A stretch of 64,000 nt of DNA, taken from positions 186,001 through 250,000 of the forward strand of contig NZ_CAJYVQ010000002.1 of assembly GCF_913778665.1 (NCBI RefSeq). The letters are read 5' to 3'. This document shows, piece after piece, positions 18,043 to 28,156 of this stretch (its first letter is position 1; each line of letters begins with the position of its first letter). A program made the translations under genes and the position numbers. The notes beneath the pieces are model-generated. The model saw only the letters and a program-made list of their open reading frames with translations. It was not told the origin of the DNA and ran no database searches. This DNA is from an uncultured Stenotrophomonas sp. Its GTDB lineage: Bacteria > Pseudomonadota > Gammaproteobacteria > Xanthomonadales > Xanthomonadaceae.

Positions 18043-18491
18043 GCGGCACTCGCAGGTGGGGTCATGTCCAGCGCCTCCCGCAGCGCCCGCGCATCGCGCG
18101 CGTCGCGCAGCGCCTGGCGGATGTCCGGCGCCGAGAACAGCTCGGCCAGTTCGGACAGCAGCATCAGGTGCTGGTGGGTGTAGTGGGCGGGCACGGCCAT
18201 CGCGAACACCAGGTCCACCGGTTCGTCACCACCGAAGTCGACTGGGCTGGCCAGGCGCAACAGGGCCCCGCGGGGGCGATCCAGAGTGGGGGCGCGGCCA
18301 TGTGGAATGGCGATGCCGTAACCGATCGCAGTGCTGCCCAGCGCTTCGCGCTGGCACAGGTTCAGATAGATCTGCTGGGCGTTGGCCTGGCGGCAGGCCA
18401 GCAACCCGGCCGCGGCCTGCAGGACGCTGTCACGGTCGGTGGCCGTGCAGAGCTGGGTCTGCACGGCCGCCAGGAGGTCAGTCAGGGGCAT
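18039..18491 (-). CDS. ptsN: PTS-Ntr EIIA regulatory component PtsN
   Basis: 150-residue EIIA of the fructose/nitrogen class. The active histidine is His64 in [12 protein letters not shown]. In other bacteria it regulates potassium uptake, nitrogen and stress responses according to its phosphorylation state; no matching EIIB or EIIC is present. It lies between hpf and hprK downstream of rpoN, the classical position. Confidence 0.94.
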   Translation of the reverse strand: MPLTDLLAAVQTQLCTATDRDSVLQAAAGLLACRQANAQQIYLNLCQREALGSTAIGYGIAIPHGRAPTLDRPRGALLRLASPVDFGGDEPVDLVFAMAVPAHYTHQHLMLLSELAELFSAPDIRQALRDARDARALREALDMTPPASAA

Positions 18492-18512
18492 GTCTGCGGG
18501 GAACGGTGGCGA

Positions 18513-18830
18513 TCAGCCACCATTGTCGCCCACCGGCAGCGGTGCGTGCTGCTGTTTTTTCTCCTTGTGCTTGATCACCAGGCGGTCAAGCTTGTCCGCA
18601 AGCAGGTCGATCGCGGCGTACATGGTCTGGCCGCCGGCCTCGGCATGCAGGGTCTGCCCCGGGATGTTGAGGCTGGCGTCGACGTGGTGCTCGGTCTTCT
18701 GCAGCTTGAGGGTCACCCGCGCTTCGCAGTGCTGGTCGAAGTGCTTTCCGATCCGGGCCAGCTTCTCCTCTACATAGGACTGCAGGGCCGGGGTGACTTC
18801 GACGTCTTTGCCAAACGTTTCGATGCGCAT
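18513..18830 (-). CDS. hpf: Ribosome hibernation-promoting factor (short HPF)
   Basis: 105-residue S30AE/HPF protein. It opens MRIETFGKDVEVTPALQSYV and has the basic helix KLARIGKHFD followed by VTLKLQKTEHHVDASLNI, as in short-form HPF, which dimerises 70S ribosomes in stationary phase with RMF. There is no long-form C-terminal domain. It lies 58 bp downstream of rpoN and 21 bp upstream of ptsN. Confidence 0.95.
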   Translation of the reverse strand: MRIETFGKDVEVTPALQSYVEEKLARIGKHFDQHCEARVTLKLQKTEHHVDASLNIPGQTLHAEAGGQTMYAAIDLLADKLDRLVIKHKEKKQQHAPLPVGDNGG

Positions 18831-18888
18831 CGGGTTTCTCCTGTGTTCGGATGTGCCAATGAACCTCTCCGCCGGGCGCGGCGGCGCG

Positions 18889-20310
18889 TCAAGCGATTCT
18901 GACCCTTTCGTGCGAGGCGGAGATGTTCATGGCTTCACGATACTTCGCCACGGTGCGTCGCGCTACTGGAATTCCCGACGATTTGAGCAGGTCAGCCAGC
19001 TTGGCGTCAGAAAGCGGCTTGCGCGGGTTCTCGTCGTCGATCAGGCGCCGGATCATTGCCTGGATGGCCGTGCTGGACGCCTCGCCACCGCCCTCGGTAT
19101 CGATGCCCGAGGCGAAGAAGGCGCGCAGCGGCAGGGTTCCGCGCGGCGTGCGCACGTGCTTGCGGGCGATCGCGCGCGACACCGTGGATTCGTGCAGGCC
19201 AAGCTCGACGGCGATCTCGCGCAGTGTCAGCGGGCGCAGCGCCTGTTCGCCGAATTCGAGGAAGCCGGCCTGTTGCAGGATCAGGCTGCGCACCACCCGC
19301 AGCAGGGTTTCGCCGCGCTGCTGCAGGCCTTTCAGCAGCCAGCGCGCTTCCTGCAGCTGGGCGCGCAGGTAGCCCGCGTCGGCCTCGCCGCAGCGACGGA
19401 TCAGTTGTTCGTAGCCACGGTGGATCACCACCTTCGGCCCGGCATGCGCGGCCAGCGCCGCGCGCCAGACACCGTTCTGCCGCCACACCACCACGTCCGG
19501 CACCACGTAGGTGTCCTGCGACAGCGGCGCGATCTGCGTTCCGGGGCGCGGGTCCAGCGAGCGCAGCAGGGCGACGGCGGTCTCGACATCGGCCAGTGGC
19601 AGTTTCAGTTCGTGGGCGAGGCCGGCCACGCCACTGCGCGGCAGGCGTTCCAGCGGACCTGCGGCAATCTGTCGCGCCACGGCCAGGCCGGGCGTGCCCT
19701 CGTCCAGTACGTCCAGCTGCAACTGCAGGCATTCGCCAAGTGTGCGCGCGGCTACGCCGACCGGATCGAAACGCTGGATGCGGTGCAGCACCGCGAGGAT
19801 CTCATCCTCGTCGGCATGAGTGGCCGGCAGCAGGGTTTCGGCGATGGTGGCCAGCGGCTCGCGCAGGTAGCCGTCTTCGTCGAGTGCATCGATCAGCGTG
19901 GCGCCGATACTGCGGTCGCGCGCCGACAGATGCGACAGGTGCAGCTGCCACAGCAGGTGGTCGGCCAGTGTTTCGGTTTCGGCCACGCGCTCGGCGGCGC
20001 TGCCGGTGTCGTCGTCATCGTCGAAGGTGCCACCGCTGCCGGCGGCGCTCCAGTCCAGTTCGGCAGGTGCCCAGTCATCTCCGCTGTCGGCGCGTTCGTT
20101 GGGCGCTTCGCTGTCGTTTCCGTCACTGCCTTCGTTGCCGGCAGCGCCGTTGTTGCTGTCAGCCCAGTCCAGCAGCGGGTTGCTCTCCACGGCTTGGGCG
20201 ATTTCCAGCTCCAGCTCGGTGGTGGACATCTGCAGCAGCTTGATCGCCTGCTGCAGCTGGGGCGTGAGCACCAGCTGCTGTCCCAACGATGTCTGCAGCC
20301 GAGTTTTCAT
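18889..20310 (-). CDS. rpoN: RNA polymerase sigma-54 factor
   Basis: Sigma-54. From the ATG at 20,310 the protein has 473 residues and begins with region I (LQTSLGQQLVLTPQLQQAI). An acidic region II rich in D, E, S and N follows (residues about 45-100). The helix-turn-helix region includes HESTVSRAIARKHVRTPRG, and the RpoN box ARRTVAKYRE is near the C-terminus. A longer frame upstream runs across the lptB end and is not needed. Located between lptB and hpf, as in most gammaproteobacteria. Confidence 0.96.
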   Translation of the reverse strand: MKTRLQTSLGQQLVLTPQLQQAIKLLQMSTTELELEIAQAVESNPLLDWADSNNGAAGNEGSDGNDSEAPNERADSGDDWAPAELDWSAAGSGGTFDDDDDTGSAAERVAETETLADHLLWQLHLSHLSARDRSIGATLIDALDEDGYLREPLATIAETLLPATHADEDEILAVLHRIQRFDPVGVAARTLGECLQLQLDVLDEGTPGLAVARQIAAGPLERLPRSGVAGLAHELKLPLADVETAVALLRSLDPRPGTQIAPLSQDTYVVPDVVVWRQNGVWRAALAAHAGPKVVIHRGYEQLIRRCGEADAGYLRAQLQEARWLLKGLQQRGETLLRVVRSLILQQAGFLEFGEQALRPLTLREIAVELGLHESTVSRAIARKHVRTPRGTLPLRAFFASGIDTEGGGEASSTAIQAMIRRLIDDENPRKPLSDAKLADLLKSSGIPVARRTVAKYREAMNISASHERVRIA

Positions 20311-20350
20311 GCCTGTGCCGAAAGGATGGAAAGTGCCCCGGCGCCAGCGG

Positions 20351-21070
20351 TCACAGCTTGAAGGAGTCCCCAAGGTAGACGCGACGCACATCAGCGTTGT
20401 CCAGGATCGCCTCCGGCGAGCCCTGGGCCAGTACGGTGCCTTCGGCGAGGATATATGCGCGGTCGCAGATTCCCAAGGTCTCGCGCACGTTGTGGTCGGT
20501 GATCAGCACGCCGATGCCACGCTGCTTGAGGTGGGTGACGATGCGCTGGATCTCGCCGACCGAAATCGGATCGACACCGGCGAACGGTTCGTCGAGCAGG
20601 ATCAGGCGCGGCTGCGCGGCCAGTGCACGAGCGATCTCGCAGCGGCGGCGTTCGCCACCGGACAGGCTGGCACCGAGCTGGTCTGCGACATGGCCCAGCT
20701 GAAGCTCGTCGAGCAGGCTGTTCAGTTCGCGCTCGCGGCCGGCCGAATCCAGGTCTTCGCGCAGTTCAAGCACCAGCCGCAGGTTGTCGGCCACGGTCAG
20801 CTTGCGGAACACCGACGGTTCCTGTGGCAGGTAGCCCACGCCCTGCTTGGCGCGGGTATACATCGGGTCGCCGGTGATGTCCTTGCCGTCGAGCACGATG
20901 CTGCCGGCATCGGCGGCGACCAGGCCGACGATCATGTAGAAGCAGGTGGTCTTGCCGGCACCGTTGGGGCCGAGCAGGCCGACCACTTCGCCGGCGTCGA
21001 GGGTCAGCCCGAAGTCCTTGACGACTTCGCGCTGCTTGTACTTCTTGCGCAGACCCTTGGCGACCAGCAT
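20351..21070 (-). CDS. lptB: LPS export ABC transporter ATP-binding protein LptB
   Basis: Cytoplasmic ATPase of the Lpt machine that powers LPS extraction. 239 residues: Walker [10 protein letters not shown] near 35-43, signature [15 protein letters not shown], Walker [13 protein letters not shown], and switch histidine in [12 protein letters not shown]. The start codon overlaps the lptA stop by one base (TAATG). lptB-lptA-lptC-kdsC-kdsD is the conserved order, transcribed toward rpoN. Confidence 0.97.
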   Translation of the reverse strand: MLVAKGLRKKYKQREVVKDFGLTLDAGEVVGLLGPNGAGKTTCFYMIVGLVAADAGSIVLDGKDITGDPMYTRAKQGVGYLPQEPSVFRKLTVADNLRLVLELREDLDSAGRERELNSLLDELQLGHVADQLGASLSGGERRRCEIARALAAQPRLILLDEPFAGVDPISVGEIQRIVTHLKQRGIGVLITDHNVRETLGICDRAYILAEGTVLAQGSPEAILDNADVRRVYLGDSFKL

Positions 21071-21636
21071 TACTTCTTGCTCCCGGCCGGCTTCGCCGGC
21101 GTGGTGGCCGGTGCCGCCTTCGGCGCTGCGGCCGACGGCTGCGCGGCCGGATTCTTGTTCTTCGGCGGGATGACGGTGCGCACACGGCTGCCATCGCCAC
21201 CGGAATTCATTTCACCGCTGCGGGTGTTGTAGACCATGCGCTGGCCGGCGTTGGTGCCGCGCGCGCTGGTGACCTTGTAGTTGCCGGTGAGGGTGATGAT
21301 CTCGGTCTTGATGTCGTAGTCGATGCGATCGGCCACCGCGTCCATCCAGGTGCCGTCGTCGAGCTGCTGCTTCATCGTGGCCTGCTTGCCGGTGAACACC
21401 GCACGCACCGCCTCGCCGTCCTTCAGGTAGATCTCGGCTTCGGACGAACGGATGTCCAGCGAGCCCTGGGTGACGGTCACGCCCTGCGAGAGCACGGTCT
21501 TGCCGTCGCCGGTGAGCACGCCCGACTGGGCACCGGATTCGATGTTCATGTTCTCGTTGCGGTCGGTCGACTTGGCGAAGGCGGCGCTGGGAACAAGAAG
21601 AGCGAACGCGAGTACGGCTGCAAAGGGAATCTTCAT
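21070..21636 (-). CDS. lptA: LPS transport periplasmic protein LptA
   Basis: 188-residue periplasmic bridge protein of the Lpt pathway. A signal peptide ([20 protein letters not shown]) is followed by the OstA/LptA beta-jellyroll: [38 protein letters not shown] and ANG-like [15 protein letters not shown]. The C-terminal tail of about 30 residues is rich in Ala, Pro and Lys and probably disordered. It is separated from lptC by 102 bp with no recognisable feature. Confidence 0.94.
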   Translation of the reverse strand: MKIPFAAVLAFALLVPSAAFAKSTDRNENMNIESGAQSGVLTGDGKTVLSQGVTVTQGSLDIRSSEAEIYLKDGEAVRAVFTGKQATMKQQLDDGTWMDAVADRIDYDIKTEIITLTGNYKVTSARGTNAGQRMVYNTRSGEMNSGGDGSRVRTVIPPKNKNPAAQPSAAAPKAAPATTPAKPAGSKK

Positions 21637-21738
21637 CGGGGTCCGTTCTACCGGTGGGGGCCTCCCGGGCGACCGGGGGCGGGTGGGTGGGCTGCCTGCC
21701 TCGCGCCTGTCCGGGGACGTCGCAGGCGGGCGGCGGAA

Positions 21739-22314
21739 TCAGTGCCGGGGCGTGTAGCGGCCCTTGGACTGGCTGAGGAAATGATACGTGTTGTTCTTCG
21801 AATCCACCTCGAAGCCGACCCCGGACTGTTCCATGCCCGGGCGGGTCATGGTCACCCGCGCATCGGTGCGGGCGCGGCTTTCTTTGGGGAACACGTCCAG
21901 GTGGTCGGTGCGGAAGGTGGTGGGTACCACGCCCGGGCCAGCCGGGCTGTCGCCGGCGACATTGCCGCGCAGCTTCATCTCATCGCCCTTGGCGCTCAGC
22001 CAGCCGGTCTCCGACCGCAGGGTCCAGTGCTTGCCATCCTTGTCCGGCATCTCGAACAGCGGGGTGGCGATGTTGATGGTCTGGTCACCGCGCTGGCGCT
22101 CCAGCAGCGGTGCACGCAGCGTGGTCGACTCCTTGCCCTGCTCGTCGAGCGCGACGATCTGGAAGTCGTGCAGCACGTAGTCCACGCCGACCTCCTCGCC
22201 GCCCTGCTGCGCGCCCTTGTCGCGGTTGCGCAGTGCCGCCCAGCTGCTCAGCAGCGCCGCCAGCAGCAGGACCACGCCAAGCACGGTGCGCCAGTTCATC
22301 GCAGGAGCATTCAT
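21739..22314 (-). CDS. lptC: LPS export protein LptC
   Basis: 191-residue inner-membrane-anchored member of the Lpt bridge. The ATG at 22,314 overlaps the kdsC stop (ATGA), which decides the start; a second ATG 15 bases later is possible. One membrane segment (VLGVVLLLAALLSSWAAL, residues about 11-28) is followed by the LptC jellyroll with DYVLHDFQIVALDEQGK and RTDHLDVFPKESRARTD, a stretch much like other LptC proteins. Confidence 0.93.
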   Translation of the reverse strand: MNAPAMNWRTVLGVVLLLAALLSSWAALRNRDKGAQQGGEEVGVDYVLHDFQIVALDEQGKESTTLRAPLLERQRGDQTINIATPLFEMPDKDGKHWTLRSETGWLSAKGDEMKLRGNVAGDSPAGPGVVPTTFRTDHLDVFPKESRARTDARVTMTRPGMEQSGVGFEVDSKNNTYHFLSQSKGRYTPRH

Positions 22315-22859
22315 GCGCCGAACCTCGCCAGCACGGCATCGATGCGGCCCTGAGCGGCCAGCAGGACGTCGCACAGCTCGCGCGCGGCGCCACGCCCGCC
22401 GTCGGCGCGGGTCTGCCAGTGCACGCGCTCGGCGATCCACGGATGGGCGTTGGCCGGCGCTACGGCCAGGCCGACCGCGCCCAGCGGCGCCAGGTCGGGC
22501 AGGTCGTCGCCCATGAACGCCACCTGGTCCAGGCCGATGCCGTGCTGGGCGCACAGTGCCTGCACGCTGGCCAGCTTGTCGCCCACGGCGATCTGGGTAT
22601 CGATGCCGAGGTCGGCGCCGCGCTTGAGCGCGGACTGGCTGTTGCGCGCGGTGATCAGCACGGGGTGGATGCCGTGCTGTTGCAGCAGTTTCAGGCCCAG
22701 GCCGTCCTGCACGAAGTACGCCTTGCTCTCGTTGCCGTCCTTGTCGTAGTACAGCCGACCGTCGGTGAGGGTGCCGTCCACGTCGAAGCAGGCCAGGCGG
22801 ATCTGGGCCGCGGCGGCATGCAGGTGGGCGGGGAAGGCGGGCAGGGGGGACCAGGGCAT
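22311..22859 (-). CDS. kdsC: 3-deoxy-D-manno-octulosonate-8-phosphate phosphatase
   Basis: HAD-family phosphatase (182 aa) making Kdo from Kdo-8-phosphate for LPS inner core. HAD motif I is CFDVDGTLTDGRLYY near residue 22, motif II PVLITARNS, motif III in VGDKLASV and motif IV AFMGDDLPDLAPL. It lacks a cap domain, like tetrameric KdsC. It lies 66 bp after kdsD and overlaps lptC by 4 bp. Confidence 0.95.
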   Translation of the reverse strand: MPWSPLPAFPAHLHAAAAQIRLACFDVDGTLTDGRLYYDKDGNESKAYFVQDGLGLKLLQQHGIHPVLITARNSQSALKRGADLGIDTQIAVGDKLASVQALCAQHGIGLDQVAFMGDDLPDLAPLGAVGLAVAPANAHPWIAERVHWQTRADGGRGAARELCDVLLAAQGRIDAVLARFGA

Positions 22860-22925
22860 CAGGGCGGCAGGCTCGGTGGGGACGGGTGCGGCATTACAGA
22901 CTGAATGGGGTCTACGGACTGTCGG

Positions 22926-23927
22926 TTAAACCACCCGGGCCCGCAACAGGTCATGAATGTTCAGGGCGCCGACGGCCCGGCCCTGGCCATCAACCACGAT
23001 CAGGCCGTTGATTTTCTGGGTTTCCATCTGCCGGGCGGCCTCCACGGCCAGCTGGTCGGCGCCGATGGTGCGCGGGTTGCGGGTCATCACATCGGCGATC
23101 TTCGCGGTGCGCACGTCCAGCGCGCTGTCCAGCGCGCGGCGCAGGTCGCCGTCGGTGAACAGCCCGATCAGCACGCCCTCGGCGTCGACCACGGCGGTCA
23201 TGCCCAGCCGTTTGCGGCTCATCTCCACCAGCGCCTCGCTGAGGCTGGCCCCGGCCGGGACCTTGGGCAGGTCGTCGCCGGTGTGCATGACGTCGGTGAT
23301 GTGCAGCAGCAGGCGGCGGCCGAGGCTGCCAGCCGGGTGCGAGCGGGCGAAGTCATCGGCGGTGAAGCCGCGTGCATCCAGCAGGGCCACGGCCAGCGCG
23401 TCGCCCATCGCCAGCGAGGCGGTGGTGCTGGAGGTCGGCGCCAGCGCCAGCGGGCAGGCTTCGGCCGGCACGCTCACGTCCAGGTGCACGTCGGCGGCGG
23501 TGGCCAGGCTGGACTGCGGGCGGCCGGTCATGGAAATCAGCACGTTGCCCTGGCGCTTGAGCACGGGCAGCAGCATCAGCAACTCGTCCGACTCGCCCGA
23601 GTAGGACAGGGCAAGCACCACGTCGTCCTCGGTGATCATGCCCAGGTCGCCGTGGCCGGCCTCGCCCGGGTGCACGTAGAACGCTGGGGTGCCGGTGGAG
23701 GCCAGGGTGGCGGCGATCTTGCGGGCGATGTGGCCGGACTTGCCCATGCCGGTGGCGACCACCCGGCCGCGGCTGGCCAGGATCGCCTGGCAGGCCTTCT
23801 GGAAGGCTTCACCGAGGCGGGCGGCAACCGCATCCAGGGCCTGCTGCTCGATCTCGAAGACGCGACGGCCGCTGGCGACCAGGCTGGCCGGATCGACGGA
23901 ACGGGGGGGCAGGAGGGACTCGGCCAT
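22926..23927 (-). CDS. kdsD: Arabinose-5-phosphate isomerase KdsD
   Basis: Converts ribulose-5-phosphate to arabinose-5-phosphate, the first Kdo precursor. 333 residues: an N-terminal SIS domain (VVATGMGKSGHIARKIAATL, then HPGEAGHGDLGMI and ALSYSGESDELL) followed by two CBS domains from about residue 205 (MHTGDDLPKVPAGASL and VMTRNPRTIGADQLA). First gene of the minus-strand kds-lpt-rpoN cluster. It is divergent from the BolA-family gene, with only 54 bp between them. Confidence 0.95.
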   Translation of the reverse strand: MAESLLPPRSVDPASLVASGRRVFEIEQQALDAVAARLGEAFQKACQAILASRGRVVATGMGKSGHIARKIAATLASTGTPAFYVHPGEAGHGDLGMITEDDVVLALSYSGESDELLMLLPVLKRQGNVLISMTGRPQSSLATAADVHLDVSVPAEACPLALAPTSSTTASLAMGDALAVALLDARGFTADDFARSHPAGSLGRRLLLHITDVMHTGDDLPKVPAGASLSEALVEMSRKRLGMTAVVDAEGVLIGLFTDGDLRRALDSALDVRTAKIADVMTRNPRTIGADQLAVEAARQMETQKINGLIVVDGQGRAVGALNIHDLLRARVV

Positions 23928-23951
23928 GCGGACGCCACGCAGCGGAAGTAG

Positions 23952-23965
23952 AATGAGCGCTCATT
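23952..23965. promoter_or_regulatory. Perfect 14-bp palindrome between divergent kdsD and ibaG
   Basis: AATGAGCGCTCATT is self-complementary and sits in the middle of the 54-bp divergent gap, followed by an AT-rich stretch (TTATTAGGA). It could be an operator or overlap the divergent promoters. No known regulator is assigned. Confidence 0.4.
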
Positions 23966-23981
23966 TTATTAGGAAAGCCCG

Positions 23982-24212
23982 TTGGACGCTGACACCATCC
24001 GCAATCTGATCGAAACCGGCCTGCCCGGCGCCCGCGCCGACGTGCGTGGCGACGATGGCGTGCATTTCGAAGCGACCGTGGTCTGCGAGGCCTTTGCCGG
24101 CAAGATGCCGCTGGCTCGCCACCGGATGGTCTACGCCACCCTGGGTGACCTGATGGGCGGCGCGATCCACGCGCTTGCGTTGAAAACCGTGACCCCGGCC
24201 GAAGCCGGCTGA
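23982..24212 (+). CDS. ibaG: BolA family protein (IbaG-like)
   Basis: 76-residue BolA-fold protein. The start is TTG at 23,982, supported by AGGA 8 bases upstream; no ATG exists in front of the domain. Key features are the LIETGLPGARADV helix, EATVVCEAFAGKMPLARHRMVYATL with its conserved loop Cys/His, and IHALALKTVTP. Position directly before murA (21 bp) is typical of ibaG (yrbA). These proteins pair with monothiol glutaredoxins in Fe-S trafficking. Confidence 0.9.
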   Translation: MDADTIRNLIETGLPGARADVRGDDGVHFEATVVCEAFAGKMPLARHRMVYATLGDLMGGAIHALALKTVTPAEAG

Positions 24213-25819
<1,607 letters not shown>

Positions 25820-25820
25820 G

Positions 25821-25851
25821 AACAACGCCCGCGAAAGCGGGCGTTGTTGTT
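25821..25851 (+). terminator. Intrinsic terminator after murA-EF-hand operon
   Basis: AACAACGCCCGC, loop GAAA, GCGGGCGTTGTT: a perfect 12-bp stem, followed by GTT. It lies 1 bp after the stop codon. Strong for ending plus-strand transcription; the complementary A-rich side also fits termination of the opposite strand. Confidence 0.85.
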
Positions 25852-25854
25852 GCG

Positions 25855-25920
25855 GTAGCGCCGGGCCGTGCCCGGCGAGCGCGTAGCGCGGAACGAAAAT
25901 CTGCCGGGCATGGCCCGCCG
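25855..25920. repeat. GTAG/SMAG palindromes
   Basis: GTAG followed by CGCCGGGC-CGT-GCCCGGCG (25,859-25,877), then a second imperfect unit TGCCGGGC-AT-GGCCCGCC. It lies between the terminator and the convergent DUF3108 gene. Confidence 0.75.
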
Positions 25921-25927
25921 CTGGCGG

Positions 25928-26611
25928 TCAGTTCATCGCCTTGATGGTCAGGTCCAGCGCATCGCGGCCACCCTCACGCTGCAGCATGCGCGCCGGCACC
26001 GGGAACTCCGGCACGATCCAGGCGATGAGCTCCTTGTTGCCGTCGGCACGCGACACCTTGGTCGCATCGTAGCTCTTGCCCGCCACGGTGATCGATTCCT
26101 TGCCGATCACGCGGTAGGTCATGTTCTTGATGCGGCCTTCGTCGACCATGCGGTAGGTCAGCGGCTTGCCGGCCGCCAGGTCGCGGGCGATCGCCAGGTT
26201 GATCAGCAGGGCGTCCATGTCACCGGTCTTCAGCGCGATCGGGCCGGCGCGATCCGGCTTGATGTCGCCGGTCCAGGTGGCCTGGTTGCTGGTCCAGTTG
26301 TAGTTGGCCTGCACGTTGCGCTTCTTCACCAGCAGCGCCGAACGGTCCTGGCTGCTGAGCGGGCGCAGCTGGCCGCGTACTTCCTCGAACACGGTGCTCT
26401 GGCTGAGGTCGGCCAGCTGGTTCTTCACCTGCAGGCTGTAGCGCCACTTGTTGGCGCCTTCGCTGGACAGGGTCATGGTGCCGTTGGCCTGCATGCCCAT
26501 GTAGCTGGCCAGATAATCGGCCTTGAACGGTTCCAGCGCCATCGCCGGCAGGCTGGCCACGGTCAGCGCGGCAGCGGCGATCCAGGTGAGGGGGCGGGTC
26601 AGGGTGCTCAT
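25928..26611 (-). CDS. DUF3108 domain-containing exported protein (copy 2)
   Basis: 227 residues with a signal peptide (WIAAAALTVASLPAMALEP). The DUF3108 pattern follows: FKADYLASYMGMQANGTMTL, WRYSLQVKNQ, STVFEEVRGQLRPLSSQ and YNWTSNQATWTGDIKPDRAGPIALKTGDMDALLINLAIARD. The predicted fold is an extended periplasmic beta structure; function is unknown. The preceding gene is a paralogue 2 bp away. Last gene of the purM...purN operon. Confidence 0.85.
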   Translation of the reverse strand: MSTLTRPLTWIAAAALTVASLPAMALEPFKADYLASYMGMQANGTMTLSSEGANKWRYSLQVKNQLADLSQSTVFEEVRGQLRPLSSQDRSALLVKKRNVQANYNWTSNQATWTGDIKPDRAGPIALKTGDMDALLINLAIARDLAAGKPLTYRMVDEGRIKNMTYRVIGKESITVAGKSYDATKVSRADGNKELIAWIVPEFPVPARMLQREGGRDALDLTIKAMN

Positions 26612-26613
26612 GC

Positions 26614-27429
26614 TCAGACTCCTTGGTATTCGATCAGGCGCAGGTCGACGCGGTCTTCGCCGTCTTCGCGTTGCAGGATGCGCACCGGGGTGGGAACACC
26701 GTTGGCGATCCAGAGGATGGTTTCGTTGTTGCCGCCGTTGGTCCGGTAGACCCGCAGCGCGTTGTAGGAGAGGTCGCCGACCTCGACGTTCTCCGTCTGC
26801 GGCGCGGCCTGGTACTCATGCTGGCGGACCTTGCCCATGTCCACGTATCGGTAGTGCATGCTGGCGCCCGGGCGCGCATCGCGCATGATCGCCAGGTTGA
26901 TCAGCAGCGCGCTCTGGTCGCCGGGCTGCAGCGGAATCGGCTGCGCGCGGTCCTTTTTCACGTCGCCGGTCCACTGCGCGGTGCCGGCCTGCCAGTTGTA
27001 GGTGCCGACCGCCTTCTTGCCCAGGAACAGGCCCTTGCGCAGGGTGCTCTGGCTCAACGGCGCATAGGTGCCCCCGCGCTCTTCGAACACGGTGCTCTGC
27101 TCGATGTTCAGGCCCAGCACGCTGGCGAAGCCGCGGCGCCCGACCACCTGCATGTCCACGCGCCACTGGCTGCCGCCGGTGTGGGTCACCTGCATGCTGG
27201 CGTCGCCGGCCTCCTTGCCCTTGTAGAAGGCCTGGTAGGTGGCGGTGAACGGCTGCAGCGGCGGCGGCTCCCAGGCCAGTGCCGGCAGCAGCGGTGCCGC
27301 AGGTTCATTCGGCGGCAGCGCGGCGGGGGCCGGTGGCGGCGAGGCGGCAGGCGCCTGGCCCCGGCCGACGCCGGGCAGTACGGCCAGCGACAACAGCAAT
27401 GACGTGGACAGCAGGGTCGTGGTCTTCAT
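26614..27429 (-). CDS. DUF3108 domain-containing exported protein (copy 1)
   Basis: 271 residues: signal peptide (LLSTSLLLSLAVLPGVGRG), a proline/alanine linker of about 45 residues, then the DUF3108 domain (FTATYQAFYKGKEAGDASMQ, STVFEERGGTYAPLSQS, YNWQAGTAQWTGDVKKDRAQ). It shares the same ordered motifs with the downstream 227-residue protein, so the two are tandem duplicates. A DUF3108 gene next to purN is also seen in Pseudomonas. Confidence 0.85.
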   Translation of the reverse strand: MKTTTLLSTSLLLSLAVLPGVGRGQAPAASPPPAPAALPPNEPAAPLLPALAWEPPPLQPFTATYQAFYKGKEAGDASMQVTHTGGSQWRVDMQVVGRRGFASVLGLNIEQSTVFEERGGTYAPLSQSTLRKGLFLGKKAVGTYNWQAGTAQWTGDVKKDRAQPIPLQPGDQSALLINLAIMRDARPGASMHYRYVDMGKVRQHEYQAAPQTENVEVGDLSYNALRVYRTNGGNNETILWIANGVPTPVRILQREDGEDRVDLRLIEYQGV

Positions 27430-27496
27430 GGAGGACAGGGGCCGCAGGAGGAAGCAGGATGCCAGCCCCGCAGTCAGCGGGGCGTGTGCAAGCAGG

Positions 27497-28156
27497 TTAC
27501 CGGTGCAGGTTCCCGGCGGAATCTAGGGCCAACGGGCTAAACAGGGGGTGACCGTCCAGCCAGGGCTGTCCGTCCCGTTCAGCCAGGCGGCCCGCGCACA
27601 GCAGTTGCAGGGTGGCGATCAGCAGCGGGTGCTCCACCGCCAGCACGCGTGCGGCCAGCGCCTGCGCGTCGTCGCCGGGCCTCACCGGCACCCGCACCTG
27701 CGCCAGTACCGCGCCGGCGTCCAGCTCGGGCACCACCAGGTGCACGCTGGCACCATGCTCGGCATCGCCGGCCTGCAGCGCCCGCGCGTGGGTGTCCAGG
27801 CCCTTGTGCCGCGGCAGCAGCGACGGGTGGATGTTGACCAGGCGGCCATCGAAACGCTGCACGAAGGCGGCGCCGAGGATGCGCATGTAGCCGGCGCAGA
27901 TGATCCAGTCGGCCTGCACCGCCGCCAGGGCATCGCCCAGTGCCTGCTCGTAAGCGGCGCGGTCGCTGAATTCCTTTGGCGCATGCGCCCAGCGCAGGCC
28001 GGGATCGACGCGTTGCAGGGCTTCGGCACCGGGGCGGTCGGAGAACACGCCGACCACCTGGGCCGGGAGGCGGCCGCTGCCGATCGCGTCGAGGATGGCC
28101 TGCAGGTTGCTGCCGCGGCCCGAGGCGAGCACGGCGATACGGGTGGCGGCAGTCAT
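27497..28156 (-). CDS. purN: Phosphoribosylglycinamide formyltransferase
   Basis: Third step of purine synthesis, using 10-formyl-THF. 219 residues: ASGRGSNLQAILDAI near 12-26, AGYMRILGAAFVQ, the catalytic Asn/His/Asp region VNIHPSLLPRHKGLDTH, and the loop with VPELDAGAVLAQVRVPV. The start overlaps the stop of the upstream DUF2238 gene (ATGA). It is separated from purM, its usual neighbour, by three membrane-protein genes in the same orientation. Confidence 0.95.
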   Translation of the reverse strand: MTAATRIAVLASGRGSNLQAILDAIGSGRLPAQVVGVFSDRPGAEALQRVDPGLRWAHAPKEFSDRAAYEQALGDALAAVQADWIICAGYMRILGAAFVQRFDGRLVNIHPSLLPRHKGLDTHARALQAGDAEHGASVHLVVPELDAGAVLAQVRVPVRPGDDAQALAARVLAVEHPLLIATLQLLCAGRLAERDGQPWLDGHPLFSPLALDSAGNLHR

